A stretch of DNA of 22,112 bases from Verrucomicrobiota bacterium (GCA_003218785.1 QHOM01000033.1:1-22112); one strand, 5' to 3'. Positions 1 through 8,101 are shown, counted from the first letter of the stretch. Notes: generated from the letters alone by a model not told the origin. Program-made: numbers and translations.

Positions 1-2
1 AA

Positions 3-344
3 GGTCGTGATCTCGTCGCGGGTCTGCCCAAAACACTCATGATTACTTCCCAGGAAGTGCGCGAGGCATTGCTTGAGCCTATATCGACGATCGTCGATTC
101 CGTGCGCATCACCTTGGAGCGCTGCCCGCCCGAACTTTCGGCGGATCTCGTTGATCGTGGGCTCGTGCTGGCTGGCGGGGGTGCATTGCTACGCGGCTTT
201 GACAAGCTTTTGAGCGAGGAAACAGGTTTGCCTGTCCATGTTGCTGAAGATCCACTTAGCGCGGTGGCAGAGGGGACTGGCAAATGCCTCAATGAACTTA
301 AATTTTTGCGTCAAGTGGCCTCGGCAGATCGCCAGTGGCGGTAG
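3..344 (+). CDS. mreB: MreB, rod-shape actin homologue (C-terminal part)
   Basis: This is the last 113 residues of the actin-like cytoskeletal protein that positions the side-wall peptidoglycan machinery under the inner membrane. The frame is open from the window edge, so the start lies outside. The piece opens with GRDLVAGLPKT followed by TSQEVREAL, both typical of MreB subdomain II. It then carries the nucleotide-site glycines in LVLAGGGALLRGFDKLL and ends with the usual DPLSAVAEGTGKCL stretch. mreC follows after a 117-base spacer, which supports the assignment. A Met codon at 39 is internal and is not the start. Identification is secure; only the 5' truncation by the window is incomplete. 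Confidence 0.95.
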   Translation, partial: GRDLVAGLPKTLMITSQEVREALLEPISTIVDSVRITLERCPPELSADLVDRGLVLAGGGALLRGFDKLLSEETGLPVHVAEDPLSAVAEGTGKCLNELKFLRQVASADRQWR

Positions 345-461
345 CGATTCAGGATTGCGAATTTGCCATTGCGGGGTAAAGGCAGCGGTTAACCGCAGCC
401 GATCGGATGTTCCGGGATCCGCAATCTGGAGAATGTCAGTCCGGCTCGGACCGAAATCGGA
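345..461 (+). promoter_or_regulatory. mreB-mreC spacer with nested inverted repeats
   Basis: The 117 bases between mreB and mreC hold an almost perfect 20-base palindrome at 381-400 whose core gcggttaaccgc (385-396) is exact. A second complementary pair, gattgcg near 350-356 and cgcaatc near 420-426, encloses it. No T-run follows, so this is not a classical terminator. It could be an mRNA processing or attenuation structure that lets mreB be made in excess of mreC. That role is inference. Confidence 0.3.
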
Positions 462-1265
462 ATGAGTCGCACAAACATCATCGCGCTGCTGATTTTCGGC
501 GCCATTCTCGGATATTTTCTCAGCTTCGGCCCGGAGAGCACACGCAAACTTAAGGCCGGAGTATATCAATTTATTGCGCCATTTTTGACAGGTGGCTCGG
601 GGCTGCAAAAGCAGATCACTTCGGTGCGCACCGGCTTGAAGTCCCTCGAGCAACTAGAGAGCGAAAAAACTGCGCTACAGGTGGAAAATCGAGCGCTCAG
701 AGCGACCAACCAAGGTCTGCGTGACGTCGAGCATGAGGTCAATCGGTTGCGCCACGCCCTCAATTATCGCGAGCGGTCCGTCTTTAAGTTGATAGCGGCC
801 GAAGTTGTGACGCGCGATTCTTCGACTTGGTGGCGAACGGTGGCGATCAACCGTGGGAGGAGAGACGGCGTCGAAACTGACGTGCCTGTCGTAACCGACG
901 AAGGCCTGGTGGGAAAAACAACTACCGTAAGCGACAGCGTCTCGGTCGTGCTTTTGGTTTCCGATGAGAATTGCAAAGTCGCCGCGTCGGTGGAAGGAAG
1001 CCGCGAGCAAGGCATCGCGTCTGGCGAGCGCGTGACGGCAGGACTGAATCCACTTTTGAATCTAAATTTTTTGTCGAAACAAGCTAACCTAAAACCCGGC
1101 CAGAAAGTCTACACCTCGGGAATGGGTGGCGTTTTTCCCTCCGGCTTGCTGGTCGGCGTCGTAAAAACTTTTCGGGTGCGAGAGTTGGATGGACAAGCGC
1201 AGCTCACGCCGGCGGTCGACCTCTCGCATTTGGAGGATGACTTCGTGGTAACCGGCCGAAAATGA
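462..1265 (+). CDS. mreC: MreC, rod-shape-determining protein
   Basis: MreC is a bitopic inner-membrane protein whose periplasmic part links MreB and MreD to PBP2 and activates cell elongation. The 267 residues fit the family size. An N-terminal membrane segment (about residues 5-22, NIIALLIFGAILGYFL) is followed by a coiled coil (about 55-100, rich in Leu/Glu/Arg heptads) and then the beta-domain core. The core includes NRGRRDGVETDVPVVTDEGL, the usual 'G..v.....V.. GLvG' pattern, and KPGQKVYTSGMGGVFPSGL near residues 208-226. The stop overlaps the mreD start as ATGA at 1262-1265, a sign of translational coupling. No strong Shine-Dalgarno site precedes the ATG at 462. Confidence 0.95.
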   Translation: MSRTNIIALLIFGAILGYFLSFGPESTRKLKAGVYQFIAPFLTGGSGLQKQITSVRTGLKSLEQLESEKTALQVENRALRATNQGLRDVEHEVNRLRHALNYRERSVFKLIAAEVVTRDSSTWWRTVAINRGRRDGVETDVPVVTDEGLVGKTTTVSDSVSVVLLVSDENCKVAASVEGSREQGIASGERVTAGLNPLLNLNFLSKQANLKPGQKVYTSGMGGVFPSGLLVGVVKTFRVRELDGQAQLTPAVDLSHLEDDFVVTGRK

Positions 1266-1804
1266 TCTTCTTTTTTCTTTTGCTGGTTTTTGTGCTGATT
1301 GCGCAGATTGCGGAGTTCTTCATCCCGGCGCTGCCTTGGCTTTACAACGCGCACATCTACATTGTGCCTGTGATCGTCTTTTACGGAGCAATGGCGTTGC
1401 CCTTCCCACTCATGCTTGCGCTTGCTTTGTACGCCGGGCTCCTGCTCGATGCGCTCACCGTGCAGGTGATTGGCGGGAAAGTTGAAATCTCAATGGGATC
1501 GTCGATACTGCTTTACGTTGTGCTGTCGGGACTCATGCATGGTCTGAGGCCGCTTTTTGCCCGCGGCCGCTGGGAAGTGCATTGCATCCTGAGCGGCATC
1601 TGCACGTCGTTGATAGTTCTGGTGCAATACTTAATGATCACATTCCGGCGCGGCTCACTTGTTTTTACCCGTGAAATTTGGTGGCAAATCGGCGGGCCGG
1701 GCCTCATTGCGATGGCGATGGCACCGATTCTATTTTGGTTCTTACAATGGATGGGACAGGTCACCGCTTATTCATATCTTCCTGAAAGGGAGCGTTTCGA
1801 ATGA
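1262..1804 (+). CDS. mreD: MreD-like rod-shape membrane protein
   Basis: MreD is the polytopic inner-membrane partner of MreC in the elongasome. This 180-residue protein is very hydrophobic, with about five membrane segments (around residues 1-18, 28-48, 50-70, 78-100 and 105-130, plus a further one near 145-165). Sequence conservation in MreD is weak, so the call rests on size, topology and position between mreC and mrdA. Its ATG overlaps the mreC stop, and its own TGA overlaps the mrdA ATG at 1801-1804. The three genes therefore form one coupled translation unit. Confidence 0.88.
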   Translation: MIFFFLLLVFVLIAQIAEFFIPALPWLYNAHIYIVPVIVFYGAMALPFPLMLALALYAGLLLDALTVQVIGGKVEISMGSSILLYVVLSGLMHGLRPLFARGRWEVHCILSGICTSLIVLVQYLMITFRRGSLVFTREIWWQIGGPGLIAMAMAPILFWFLQWMGQVTAYSYLPERERFE

Positions 1805-4077
1805 CCAGACGCCGCATGAGTTCGCGTTTGCGGATTCAATTTCTTGCACTCCTGATGCTGACAGGCATGGGCGCCCTTGGTCTCAGACTTTGGTGGATAC
1901 AAGTAGCGCATGGCGCCGAATGGACTGCCCAACTTCGCGGCAGCTCTCAAGCAACGGTGCGAATTCCGTCAGTACGCGGCGAGATCAAAGACCGGAATGG
2001 AGTGACCCTTGTCCAAAACCGCGCGAGCTACGAAGTCGATTTTTATTTGCCGGAAATGGTCAAAGGCTATCGCGAACGCCTTGGTTCACCGCCCCTGACC
2101 GAATATCGAGCAATTATCAATGGAATGCCGAAAGATCAGAAAGAGCCGGACATCATCAAGATCGTAAATAACGGTATCGTCCCGCGCCTTAACGACCTCG
2201 ATCTTGCGCGCGACTACAACGCCGGCAGGCTGCAGAAACACTATCGCAACGACACCGAAGTTCCCTTTTCCTATATCAAGGACATCGATTTTCCTACGAT
2301 GGCGAAGTTTTCCGAGCACGATGTCGGGCTACCGGGCGTGGATATCGCCATCAAGCCTGTCCGCTCTTACATCTACGGCGCACTTGGTGCACATCTTCTT
2401 GGTTATGTGGGTGCGCCTGACGACATCGACAAGGAGCAAGCAAGGAAATTCACGTTTTACCAGGGTGACGTGGAAGGGAAATCGAATATCGAAAAATCGA
2501 TGGACGAATATCTGCGCGGAAAACCCGGGGTGCGTTATTTGCGGCGGAACGCAAAGGGCGTGATCGATGGCGTCCTGCGCGAAGATCCGCCGCGGCAGGG
2601 AGCGAATGTTTTCCTTACGCTAGATGCGAGGATTCAAGCGATCGCCGAAGAAGCGCTGCGTGCAGTGAGCCGGGCGGGAGCGTTAGTTGTCGATCCAAAC
2701 AATGGTAACGTCCTGGCGATGGCTTCTGTGCCTTCGTTCGATCCAAATACCTTCATCCCGAGCATAAAGGCCAAGGATTGGAAAGCGCTGCAGAAAGACG
2801 AGGGCGATCCGTTGGTCAATCGTGCGATTAGCTGCTTGCCGCCAGGGTCAACATTCAAGCTCATCACGTCGCTCGCCGGTCTGCGCGGCACGAAAAATCT
2901 CGCAGGCGCCAAATACAGCTGCGGTGGCGGTGTGAGTTATGGCGATCACTTTTTCCGCTGCTGGGTCGCCGCAAAACATTATACGCACGGCACCCTCTGC
3001 TTGATGGATGCAATTAAGGTTTCGTGCGACTCGTTTTTCTACCAGTACGGAAACGCGGCTGGCATTCAGTCGATTGACGCTGTTGGCAAGATGTTGGGAA
3101 TCGGCGAAGAATCGGGCCTGCAACTGTCAGGTGAACAAACCGGCAATATGCCGGGGCCTGAGTGGATGCAAATTCACCATCCGCAGGAGAGGTGGTCGCA
3201 GGCGCAAACGGCCAATGTTTCGATCGGCCAGGGCTACACGCTTGTTTCGCCTCTGCAATTGACGATGGCCTACGCGACGATCGCTAACGGCGGCGTGTGC
3301 TATTACCCACGGCTGGTGGATCGAGTTTTGAACCAAGACGGCTCTCCTGTGCTAGACGAGCATGGCAACGTTGCAGTGCCTCAGACGCCACGAGTGCGAT
3401 CGGACTTACGTCAGGAAATCTCACCTGACAAAATTGACCTTGTGCGCAAAGGCCTTTGGAAAGTTGTTAACGAAGATGGAGGAACCGGTGGCAGAGCGCG
3501 TTTGAAAGACGTTGTGGTGGCTGGAAAAACCGGCACTGCGCAGGCCACCGACCGTGGCCACGAAGAAAACGTGGCGTGGTTTGCGTGTTTCGCGCCATTT
3601 GATCATCCGAAGTATGTCGTCGCAGTGATGGTGCAGGGCGCCTCTGGGCACGGCGGCGAGGTCGCGGGCCCGATCGCTACACGCATTCTCGAACGCGCGC
3701 TCGCGCAGGATGAAGGCAAGTTCGATATGCAGGTCGCCTGGCTCGCACCCGCACATAAGGCCAATCCGCTCCAATTGATCAAAGCAGTGACTTATCACGA
3801 CGCCGGAGGAAATCTCGGAAGCGACGACGAAGAAACTGCGGACGAATCGCAAAATGCCACTGCGCAGATGGCAAGCTCGGACGCATCGCCCGACGTAGAA
3901 CCGGAAGCAGATTCTCAAGGGAAAGTCCGGCGCCGGGCGGCCGCTGCCGCGGCTCGTGCCGTCCCGGCTGCGACGCCGGCTCCACGCAACTTCTTCCAAC
4001 GGCTCTTTGGAATACACCGGCAACCCGCGCCAGTGCCGGCGCCATCGCCACCTAACCGTCGGCGTGGAACACGATGA
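1801..4077 (+). CDS. mrdA: Penicillin-binding protein 2 (elongation transpeptidase)
   Basis: PBP2 is a class B peptidoglycan transpeptidase that cross-links side-wall murein in the periplasm and works with MreCD and RodA. A signal-anchor (about residues 12-30) is followed by a pedestal domain beginning near VRGEIKDRNGVTLVQNRASYEVD. The transpeptidase motifs are S350-T-F-K353 (nucleophile Ser350), S408-C-D410 and K576-T-G578, all correctly spaced. The second motif ends in Asp, as I recall for PBP2 of other bacteria. At 758 residues it is roughly 100 longer than typical PBP2. The excess is a C-terminal tail from about residue 640, first acidic (DDEETADES) and then Ala/Pro/Arg-rich, probably disordered. 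The gene is coupled to mreD by ATGA. No rodA follows; an RNase E/G gene does. Confidence 0.95.
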   Translation: MTRRRMSSRLRIQFLALLMLTGMGALGLRLWWIQVAHGAEWTAQLRGSSQATVRIPSVRGEIKDRNGVTLVQNRASYEVDFYLPEMVKGYRERLGSPPLTEYRAIINGMPKDQKEPDIIKIVNNGIVPRLNDLDLARDYNAGRLQKHYRNDTEVPFSYIKDIDFPTMAKFSEHDVGLPGVDIAIKPVRSYIYGALGAHLLGYVGAPDDIDKEQARKFTFYQGDVEGKSNIEKSMDEYLRGKPGVRYLRRNAKGVIDGVLREDPPRQGANVFLTLDARIQAIAEEALRAVSRAGALVVDPNNGNVLAMASVPSFDPNTFIPSIKAKDWKALQKDEGDPLVNRAISCLPPGSTFKLITSLAGLRGTKNLAGAKYSCGGGVSYGDHFFRCWVAAKHYTHGTLCLMDAIKVSCDSFFYQYGNAAGIQSIDAVGKMLGIGEESGLQLSGEQTGNMPGPEWMQIHHPQERWSQAQTANVSIGQGYTLVSPLQLTMAYATIANGGVCYYPRLVDRVLNQDGSPVLDEHGNVAVPQTPRVRSDLRQEISPDKIDLVRKGLWKVVNEDGGTGGRARLKDVVVAGKTGTAQATDRGHEENVAWFACFAPFDHPKYVVAVMVQGASGHGGEVAGPIATRILERALAQDEGKFDMQVAWLAPAHKANPLQLIKAVTYHDAGGNLGSDDEETADESQNATAQMASSDASPDVEPEADSQGKVRRRAAAAAARAVPAATPAPRNFFQRLFGIHRQPAPVPAPSPPNRRRGTR

Positions 4078-4149
4078 ACTTCTGGTCAGAACCATCGCTG
4101 CAGGACCTATCGGCAGTCTGGCTTTTGATCAGTCAACCTCTTCACTTTT

Positions 4150-5724
4150 ATGATAGACAAGGTAAGAAAAATTTTGGGTCTTTCCTCACGCAAGACCGGC
4201 AACAAGCTCATACTCAGCGTGGAAAAGCTCGAGTCCCGGGTCGCCCTGCTCGAGAATGGCCGACTCGAGGAATACAGCGTCGAGCGCAAGAACTCGCGGA
4301 ACATCGTCGGCAGCGTTTACAAAGGTAAAGTTAGAAACATCGAGATGGGGCTGAAGGCGATGTTTGTCGACATCGGCTTCGAAAAAAACGCCTTCCTTCA
4401 TTTCTGGGATGCGATTCCGGCCGCACTTGACAGTGGAATCGAGGAAATTGACCGCTCGGCAAACAAGCGGCCGCGCAAACGAATCACGGCAAAGGATATT
4501 CCAAACATTTACCCGGTCGGCTCGGAGGTAATCGTGCAGGTCACCAAAGGTCCGATTGGGACAAAAGGACCGCGAGTTACGACTAATCTCAGTTTTGCGG
4601 GACGGTATTTGGTCCTCATGCCATTCAGTGATCGAAGTGGCATTTCGCGCAAGATCGAAGATCCGAGAGAGCGGGAACGTCTCCGCAAGATTTTACGCGA
4701 GCTCAAGATTCCGGAGGGAGTCGGCGTTATCATTCGCACTGTCGGAGAAGGACAGCGCGCGCGATATTTCGTCCGTGACCTGCGCTTCCTTCTCGATCAA
4801 TGGACCAAAGTAGAGCAATTGATTCGGGAGCATCCCGCGCCGTGCCGAGTTTTTGAGGAGCCTGATTTAGCTGAACGCACTGTGCGGGACTTTCTTACCG
4901 AAGAGATCGACGAAGTCATCTGCGATGATCGCCAGTCCACCGATCGAATGATCGAAATGGTCGGCCAGATTTCCCGGCGCGCACGAAATCGAGTCCGCTT
5001 TTACGACAATGCGACGCCGATTTTCGAAACTTATGGCGTGCAAAAGCAAATCGATGACGCTTTTCATCGGCAAGTCTGGCTGAAGTGCGGCGGCTATATT
5101 GTGATCGATGAGACCGAAGCGCTCGTCGCCATTGATGTGAATACGGGCCGCAACAAAGGTGGGCGCAATGTCGAGAAAACAATTTTGCAGACGAACCTGG
5201 AGGCGGCAGATGAAATCGCGCGTCAGCTTCGATTGCGTAATATCGGTGGCCTGATCATCGGCGATTTCATCGACATGAAGGGCCGCAAGGACCAGCAAAT
5301 GGTTTACAACCTGATGAAGGAACGGCTCAAGCGCGACAAGGCCAGGACCCATGTGCTTCCGATTTCCCCGCTCGGCTTAATGGAAATGACGCGACAACGA
5401 GCGCAGGAAAGCCTCAGCGATACAATTTATGAAAACTGTCCTTACTGCGGCGGGCGCGGCGTTGTGAAGACTTCCATGACGACGAGCGTGGAATTGCACC
5501 GGACTCTCAATACCGTCATGCGTAAGTATCAGGACAGCGTGCACGATTTTCGCGTGATCCTGAATCCCGATGTGCTTAAACGATTGAAGGAGGAGGACGA
5601 AGAATTGCTCATCGAGCTGGAGCGCCGTTACGCGGGGCGGCTTATGTTTCGTGGAGATCCGACGTTTCACCACGAAAAGTTCATCATCACCGATGCAAAT
5701 ACCGGGGTGGAGCTCACAGCTTAA
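4150..5724 (+). CDS. rng: Ribonuclease E/G family endoribonuclease
   Basis: This enzyme cleaves single-stranded RNA, and in characterised bacteria matures 5S or 16S rRNA and starts mRNA decay. The 524 residues match the RNase G or catalytic RNase E core without a degradosome scaffold tail. An S1-like RNA-binding segment lies at about 50-135 (GSVYKGKVRNIEMGLKAMFVDIG). The two metal-binding aspartates are D329 in AIDVNTG and D372 in GDFIDM, exactly 43 residues apart as in E. coli RNase E D303/D346. The zinc-link cysteines C430 and C433 lie in CPYCGG. ATG 4150 is the only in-frame ATG downstream of a TGA at 4126, and it lacks a clear Shine-Dalgarno site. In E. coli, rng also lies downstream of mreBCD, so this linkage is old. 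Confidence 0.94.
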   Translation: MIDKVRKILGLSSRKTGNKLILSVEKLESRVALLENGRLEEYSVERKNSRNIVGSVYKGKVRNIEMGLKAMFVDIGFEKNAFLHFWDAIPAALDSGIEEIDRSANKRPRKRITAKDIPNIYPVGSEVIVQVTKGPIGTKGPRVTTNLSFAGRYLVLMPFSDRSGISRKIEDPRERERLRKILRELKIPEGVGVIIRTVGEGQRARYFVRDLRFLLDQWTKVEQLIREHPAPCRVFEEPDLAERTVRDFLTEEIDEVICDDRQSTDRMIEMVGQISRRARNRVRFYDNATPIFETYGVQKQIDDAFHRQVWLKCGGYIVIDETEALVAIDVNTGRNKGGRNVEKTILQTNLEAADEIARQLRLRNIGGLIIGDFIDMKGRKDQQMVYNLMKERLKRDKARTHVLPISPLGLMEMTRQRAQESLSDTIYENCPYCGGRGVVKTSMTTSVELHRTLNTVMRKYQDSVHDFRVILNPDVLKRLKEEDEELLIELERRYAGRLMFRGDPTFHHEKFIITDANTGVELTA

Positions 5725-5773
5725 ATCCGTTTAACGCCTAAAATTATTTGTTGCAATTTTGGGTGACTCGCTC

Positions 5774-5805
5774 AAACTCGCGGCATCCACAGAATCGGCG
5801 AGTTT
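5774..5805 (+). promoter_or_regulatory. Inverted repeat upstream of outer-membrane protein gene
   Basis: The arms aaactcgc (5774-5781) and gcgagttt (5798-5805) are exact complements, 16 bases apart, inside the 154-base rng-to-barrel-protein spacer. It may be a 5' UTR hairpin or an operator. No convincing -35/-10 pair could be fixed around it. Confidence 0.25.
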
Positions 5806-5864
5806 CGTTAATGCTTTGTGCTCCAAAATACTCGGAGTTCAAAGTTGTTGGGAAAACTTGACCG

Positions 5865-5873
5865 AAAGGAGAA
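5865..5873 (+). promoter_or_regulatory. Shine-Dalgarno site that decides the start at 5879
   Basis: The motif aaaggagaa ends a few bases before ATG 5879, with GGAG at 5868-5871 and a 7-base spacer. It selects this start over an in-frame start 120 bases upstream, and the protein then begins directly with a signal peptide. Confidence 0.8.
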
Positions 5874-5878
5874 ATAAG

Positions 5879-6604
5879 ATGGGGAAATTAATGTCGGCCC
5901 TGTTGGGTATCGCCGCGATCAATTCGGTCGCCTTTGCCGGTAGTGAGACCTATTCTGGAAAGGAGATAAAGCAAGTCGCGCCGCCACCTTGCCCGCAGTG
6001 GTACGCGGATAATGAGTTTAACGTGAGCCTTTGGGGCACTTACATTTTTACAGGAAACAAGTGGGAAAATGACCGCTACATCGAGGCCGATCACGCTTGG
6101 GGCGGTGGTGGCGACCTCAAATACTTCTTCCATCGTTACTTTGGTGTTGGTATCGAAGGTTGGGCGGCGAGTGCGAGGCAAGGGCGTGAAAATATCTTTA
6201 TCGATTTCAGCGGCCTCGGCGGGGAGGCGGAGCCCGGGAGTTTTTCGCGCACCTTCGGCCACGACGACAATGTGATCGGCGCCGTGCTAGGCACTTTGAC
6301 CTTGCGTTACCCTATCCCCTGTACGCGGTTTTCGCCCTACATTTTTGGGGGCGGCGGGGCCATCTTTGGCGGTGGCCAGAGGCCAAACAACGTACGAGTT
6401 TTTGAAGAGGGGGAAGGCTTCGATATCGTCGAGACACAAGGTCACGCGGGGAGTCAGACGGAGGGAATTGGCCAGGTCGGCGGCGGCATCGAAGTCCGGT
6501 TCACGCCGCACATCGGCTGGGTAAGTGATTTCAGCTGGAACTTTGTTAACGGTCCGCAGAACAACTTCGGCATGGCGCGCACCGGGGTGAATTTCGCCTT
6601 CTAA
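5879..6604 (+). CDS. Exported outer-membrane beta-barrel protein
   Basis: This 241-residue protein starts with a clear signal peptide (MGKLMSALLGIAAINSVAFA, cleavage after residue 20). After a short Pro/Cys linker (PPPCPQW) it alternates aromatic and polar residues in the manner of small OmpA- or OmpW-like eight-stranded barrels. Examples are NVSLWGTYIFTG near the start, YFFHRYFGVGIEGWAA, FSPYIFGGGGAIFGGG, and the ending GMARTGVNFAF. The C-terminal Phe is the usual outer-membrane insertion signal. The open frame extends upstream to 5759, but the strong ribosome-binding site and signal peptide fix the start at 5879. The gene is monocistronic, with a strong terminator directly after it. Ligand and exact family are unknown. 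Confidence 0.82.
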   Translation: MGKLMSALLGIAAINSVAFAGSETYSGKEIKQVAPPPCPQWYADNEFNVSLWGTYIFTGNKWENDRYIEADHAWGGGGDLKYFFHRYFGVGIEGWAASARQGRENIFIDFSGLGGEAEPGSFSRTFGHDDNVIGAVLGTLTLRYPIPCTRFSPYIFGGGGAIFGGGQRPNNVRVFEEGEGFDIVETQGHAGSQTEGIGQVGGGIEVRFTPHIGWVSDFSWNFVNGPQNNFGMARTGVNFAF

Positions 6605-6625
6605 GATCGACCAACCGGGATTGCG

Positions 6626-6661
6626 AAGGCGGCGTTCGGATGTCCGAACGCCGTCTTTTTT
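6626..6661 (+). terminator. Rho-independent terminator after the barrel protein gene
   Basis: An exact stem ggcgttcgg (6631-6639) with ccgaacgcc (6644-6652) closes an ATGT loop. It extends outward through mostly paired flanks (6626-6630 with 6653-6657). A run of six T follows at 6656-6661, 22 bases past the stop codon. Confidence 0.9.
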
Positions 6662-6761
6662 ACGCGGCAGTCTCACCTCTATGGAACGCTTGGTTGAAAG
6701 AGCTCCTTGATCGGGAGCGATTGGCGTTTGCGAACGTTGGTATGCGCTCGAAATTGTGCTG

Positions 6762-7886
6762 ATGTCGCTCGTTGAAACCTTAGACAGTTTGCCTCTCAGG
6801 AAATCGGAGCTGGTTCACCGGTTCGAGCATCTGATCGCCCCGAAGTCCGATCGGGAACTCGAAGCGATGGCGCAAATCTCGCGCGGGTTCACGTTGCAGA
6901 ATTTTGGCCGGACAATGCGCCTTTTTGCGCCGCTTTATCTTTCTAACGAGTGCATCAACAATTGTCGATATTGCGGTTTCTCGCGGGATAACCCGATTCT
7001 GCGTGTCACGCTCAATGTTGATGAGGTGGCGGCGGAAGCGCGTCATCTTGCTGGCCAGGGTTTTCGTCAAGTCCTTCTCGTCGCCGGCGAACATCCGAAA
7101 TTCGTGAGCCGGGACTATCTGGCCAAATGCGTCCAGGCTCTTCGGCCAGATTTCTCATCAATTTCGATCGAAGTCGGTCCGATGGAAACGGAAGATTACC
7201 TGCCGATTGTGGAGGCTGGTGCGGAGGGGCTGGTAGTTTATCAGGAAACGTACAACCGCGCGGTGTATGCCGAAATGCATACCGCTGGACCGAAGCGCGA
7301 TTTTAATTTTCGCCTTGATTGCGCAGAGCGAGGCTACAGGGCTGGATTTCGCCGCCTTGGAATCGGGGTGCTCTTTGGGTTATCAGCCTGGCGAGAAGAA
7401 GTAGTCGCTCTCGCGGCCCATCTGGAATATCTGCTCAAGCGCTGCTGGCAAGCTCAGATTAGTGTGAGTTTGCCTCGATTACGGCCAGCGGCGGGCGGTT
7501 TTCGGCCCCTTTTCCCAATAAGCGACCGCGAACTGGCGCAATTAGTTTGTGCATTGCGCATCACTTTCTCGCAGGTGGGAATTGTCCTAAGCACCCGCGA
7601 ACGGGCATCGTTCCGCGATTCACTGGTGTCGTTAGGCGTGACAATGATGAGTGCTGGAAGCCATACCGAACCCGGCGGCTATACTCGTCAAGGCAGCCAA
7701 CATCTGCACCGCACCGTCCGCGGTCGCATTGTCGCCCCCGAATTCCAGAACGGAGAAGACCAGCTTGCGACAGGGCAATTCGAGATCAGCGATGAGCGTT
7801 CTCCTACCGAAATAGCCACAGTTCTTCGACAGCGCGGCTTCGAACCGGTGTGGAAAGATTGGGATCAAGCTCTTTCCGGCACATGA
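6762..7886 (+). CDS. thiH: 2-iminoacetate synthase (thiazole biosynthesis, radical SAM)
   Basis: ThiH uses S-adenosylmethionine and a [4Fe-4S] cluster to split tyrosine into 2-iminoacetate and p-cresol. ThiG then condenses dehydroglycine with ThiS-thiocarboxylate to build the thiamine thiazole. The cluster motif is C64-x3-C68-x2-C71 (CINNCRYC), preceded by LFAPLYLSNE. Other ThiH signatures are LLVAGEHP, VYQETYN, RLGIGVLFGLS, SLPRLRPAAGG, LSTRE and the ending EPVWKDWD. ATG 6762 gives 374 residues; an in-frame GTG at 6756 is a possible alternative, and neither has a clear Shine-Dalgarno site. About 23 extra residues lie between GGYT and QFEISDERSP compared with E. coli ThiH. thiS follows 215 bases later, but thiG is absent from the window. 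Confidence 0.95.
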   Translation: MSLVETLDSLPLRKSELVHRFEHLIAPKSDRELEAMAQISRGFTLQNFGRTMRLFAPLYLSNECINNCRYCGFSRDNPILRVTLNVDEVAAEARHLAGQGFRQVLLVAGEHPKFVSRDYLAKCVQALRPDFSSISIEVGPMETEDYLPIVEAGAEGLVVYQETYNRAVYAEMHTAGPKRDFNFRLDCAERGYRAGFRRLGIGVLFGLSAWREEVVALAAHLEYLLKRCWQAQISVSLPRLRPAAGGFRPLFPISDRELAQLVCALRITFSQVGIVLSTRERASFRDSLVSLGVTMMSAGSHTEPGGYTRQGSQHLHRTVRGRIVAPEFQNGEDQLATGQFEISDERSPTEIATVLRQRGFEPVWKDWDQALSGT

Positions 7887-7890
7887 CAGA

Positions 7891-7990
7891 AACATCGAAC
7901 ACCAAACGCCGAACATCGAAGATCGAAGCCCACACACGCGCGACTGGCGGTGTTGTTGATTCGATTGTTGGACGTTCGATGTTCGATGTT
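7891..7990. repeat. Inverted 'aacatcgaa' repeat element between thiH and thiS
   Basis: The left arm at 7891-7920 begins aacatcgaaca, contains aaacgcc and ends gaacatcgaa. The right arm at 7960-7990 is its reverse complement at about 24 of 30 positions (ttcgattgttgg ... gttcgatgtt). About 39 GC-rich bases separate the arms. The unit is built from degenerate 8- to 9-base subrepeats (aacatcgaa, aacgccgaa). It starts 4 bases after the thiH stop. A shortened copy of the left arm lies inside dnaG (10411-10448). No open frame explains it. I know similar 'TCGAACATCGAA' repeats from verrucomicrobial and planctomycete intergenic DNA, from memory only. Confidence 0.8.
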
Positions 7991-8101
7991 GTCGCCGCAG
8001 AGGAAAGCGCGTTCGTCTTCATTCGCGGCCACTCGTGTGGGGCGCATGACGATCTTTGCAGTAGCGGCGGTCTATAACTGCCGAAACTACACTTCTGCCG
8101 C

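Noticed and set aside
3421..4095. 224-codon minus-strand frame opposite the end of mrdA
   Set aside because: It is antisense to clear PBP2 transpeptidase sequence including the KTG motif; the product has no recognisable domain.
4074..4328. 84-codon plus-strand frame starting with an ATGA overlap at the mrdA stop
   Set aside because: Most of it lies over the rng 5' end in another frame, the product is Arg/Gln-rich without a family pattern, and rng itself is clearly coding there.
6605..6761. TPP riboswitch expected upstream of thiH
   Set aside because: The spacer holds a terminator for the previous gene; no CTGAGA or ACCTGA thi-box motifs were found.
8043..8101. Promoter for thiS with a tataac -10-like box
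   Set aside because: No -35 hexamer at an acceptable distance; the site is no better than chance.
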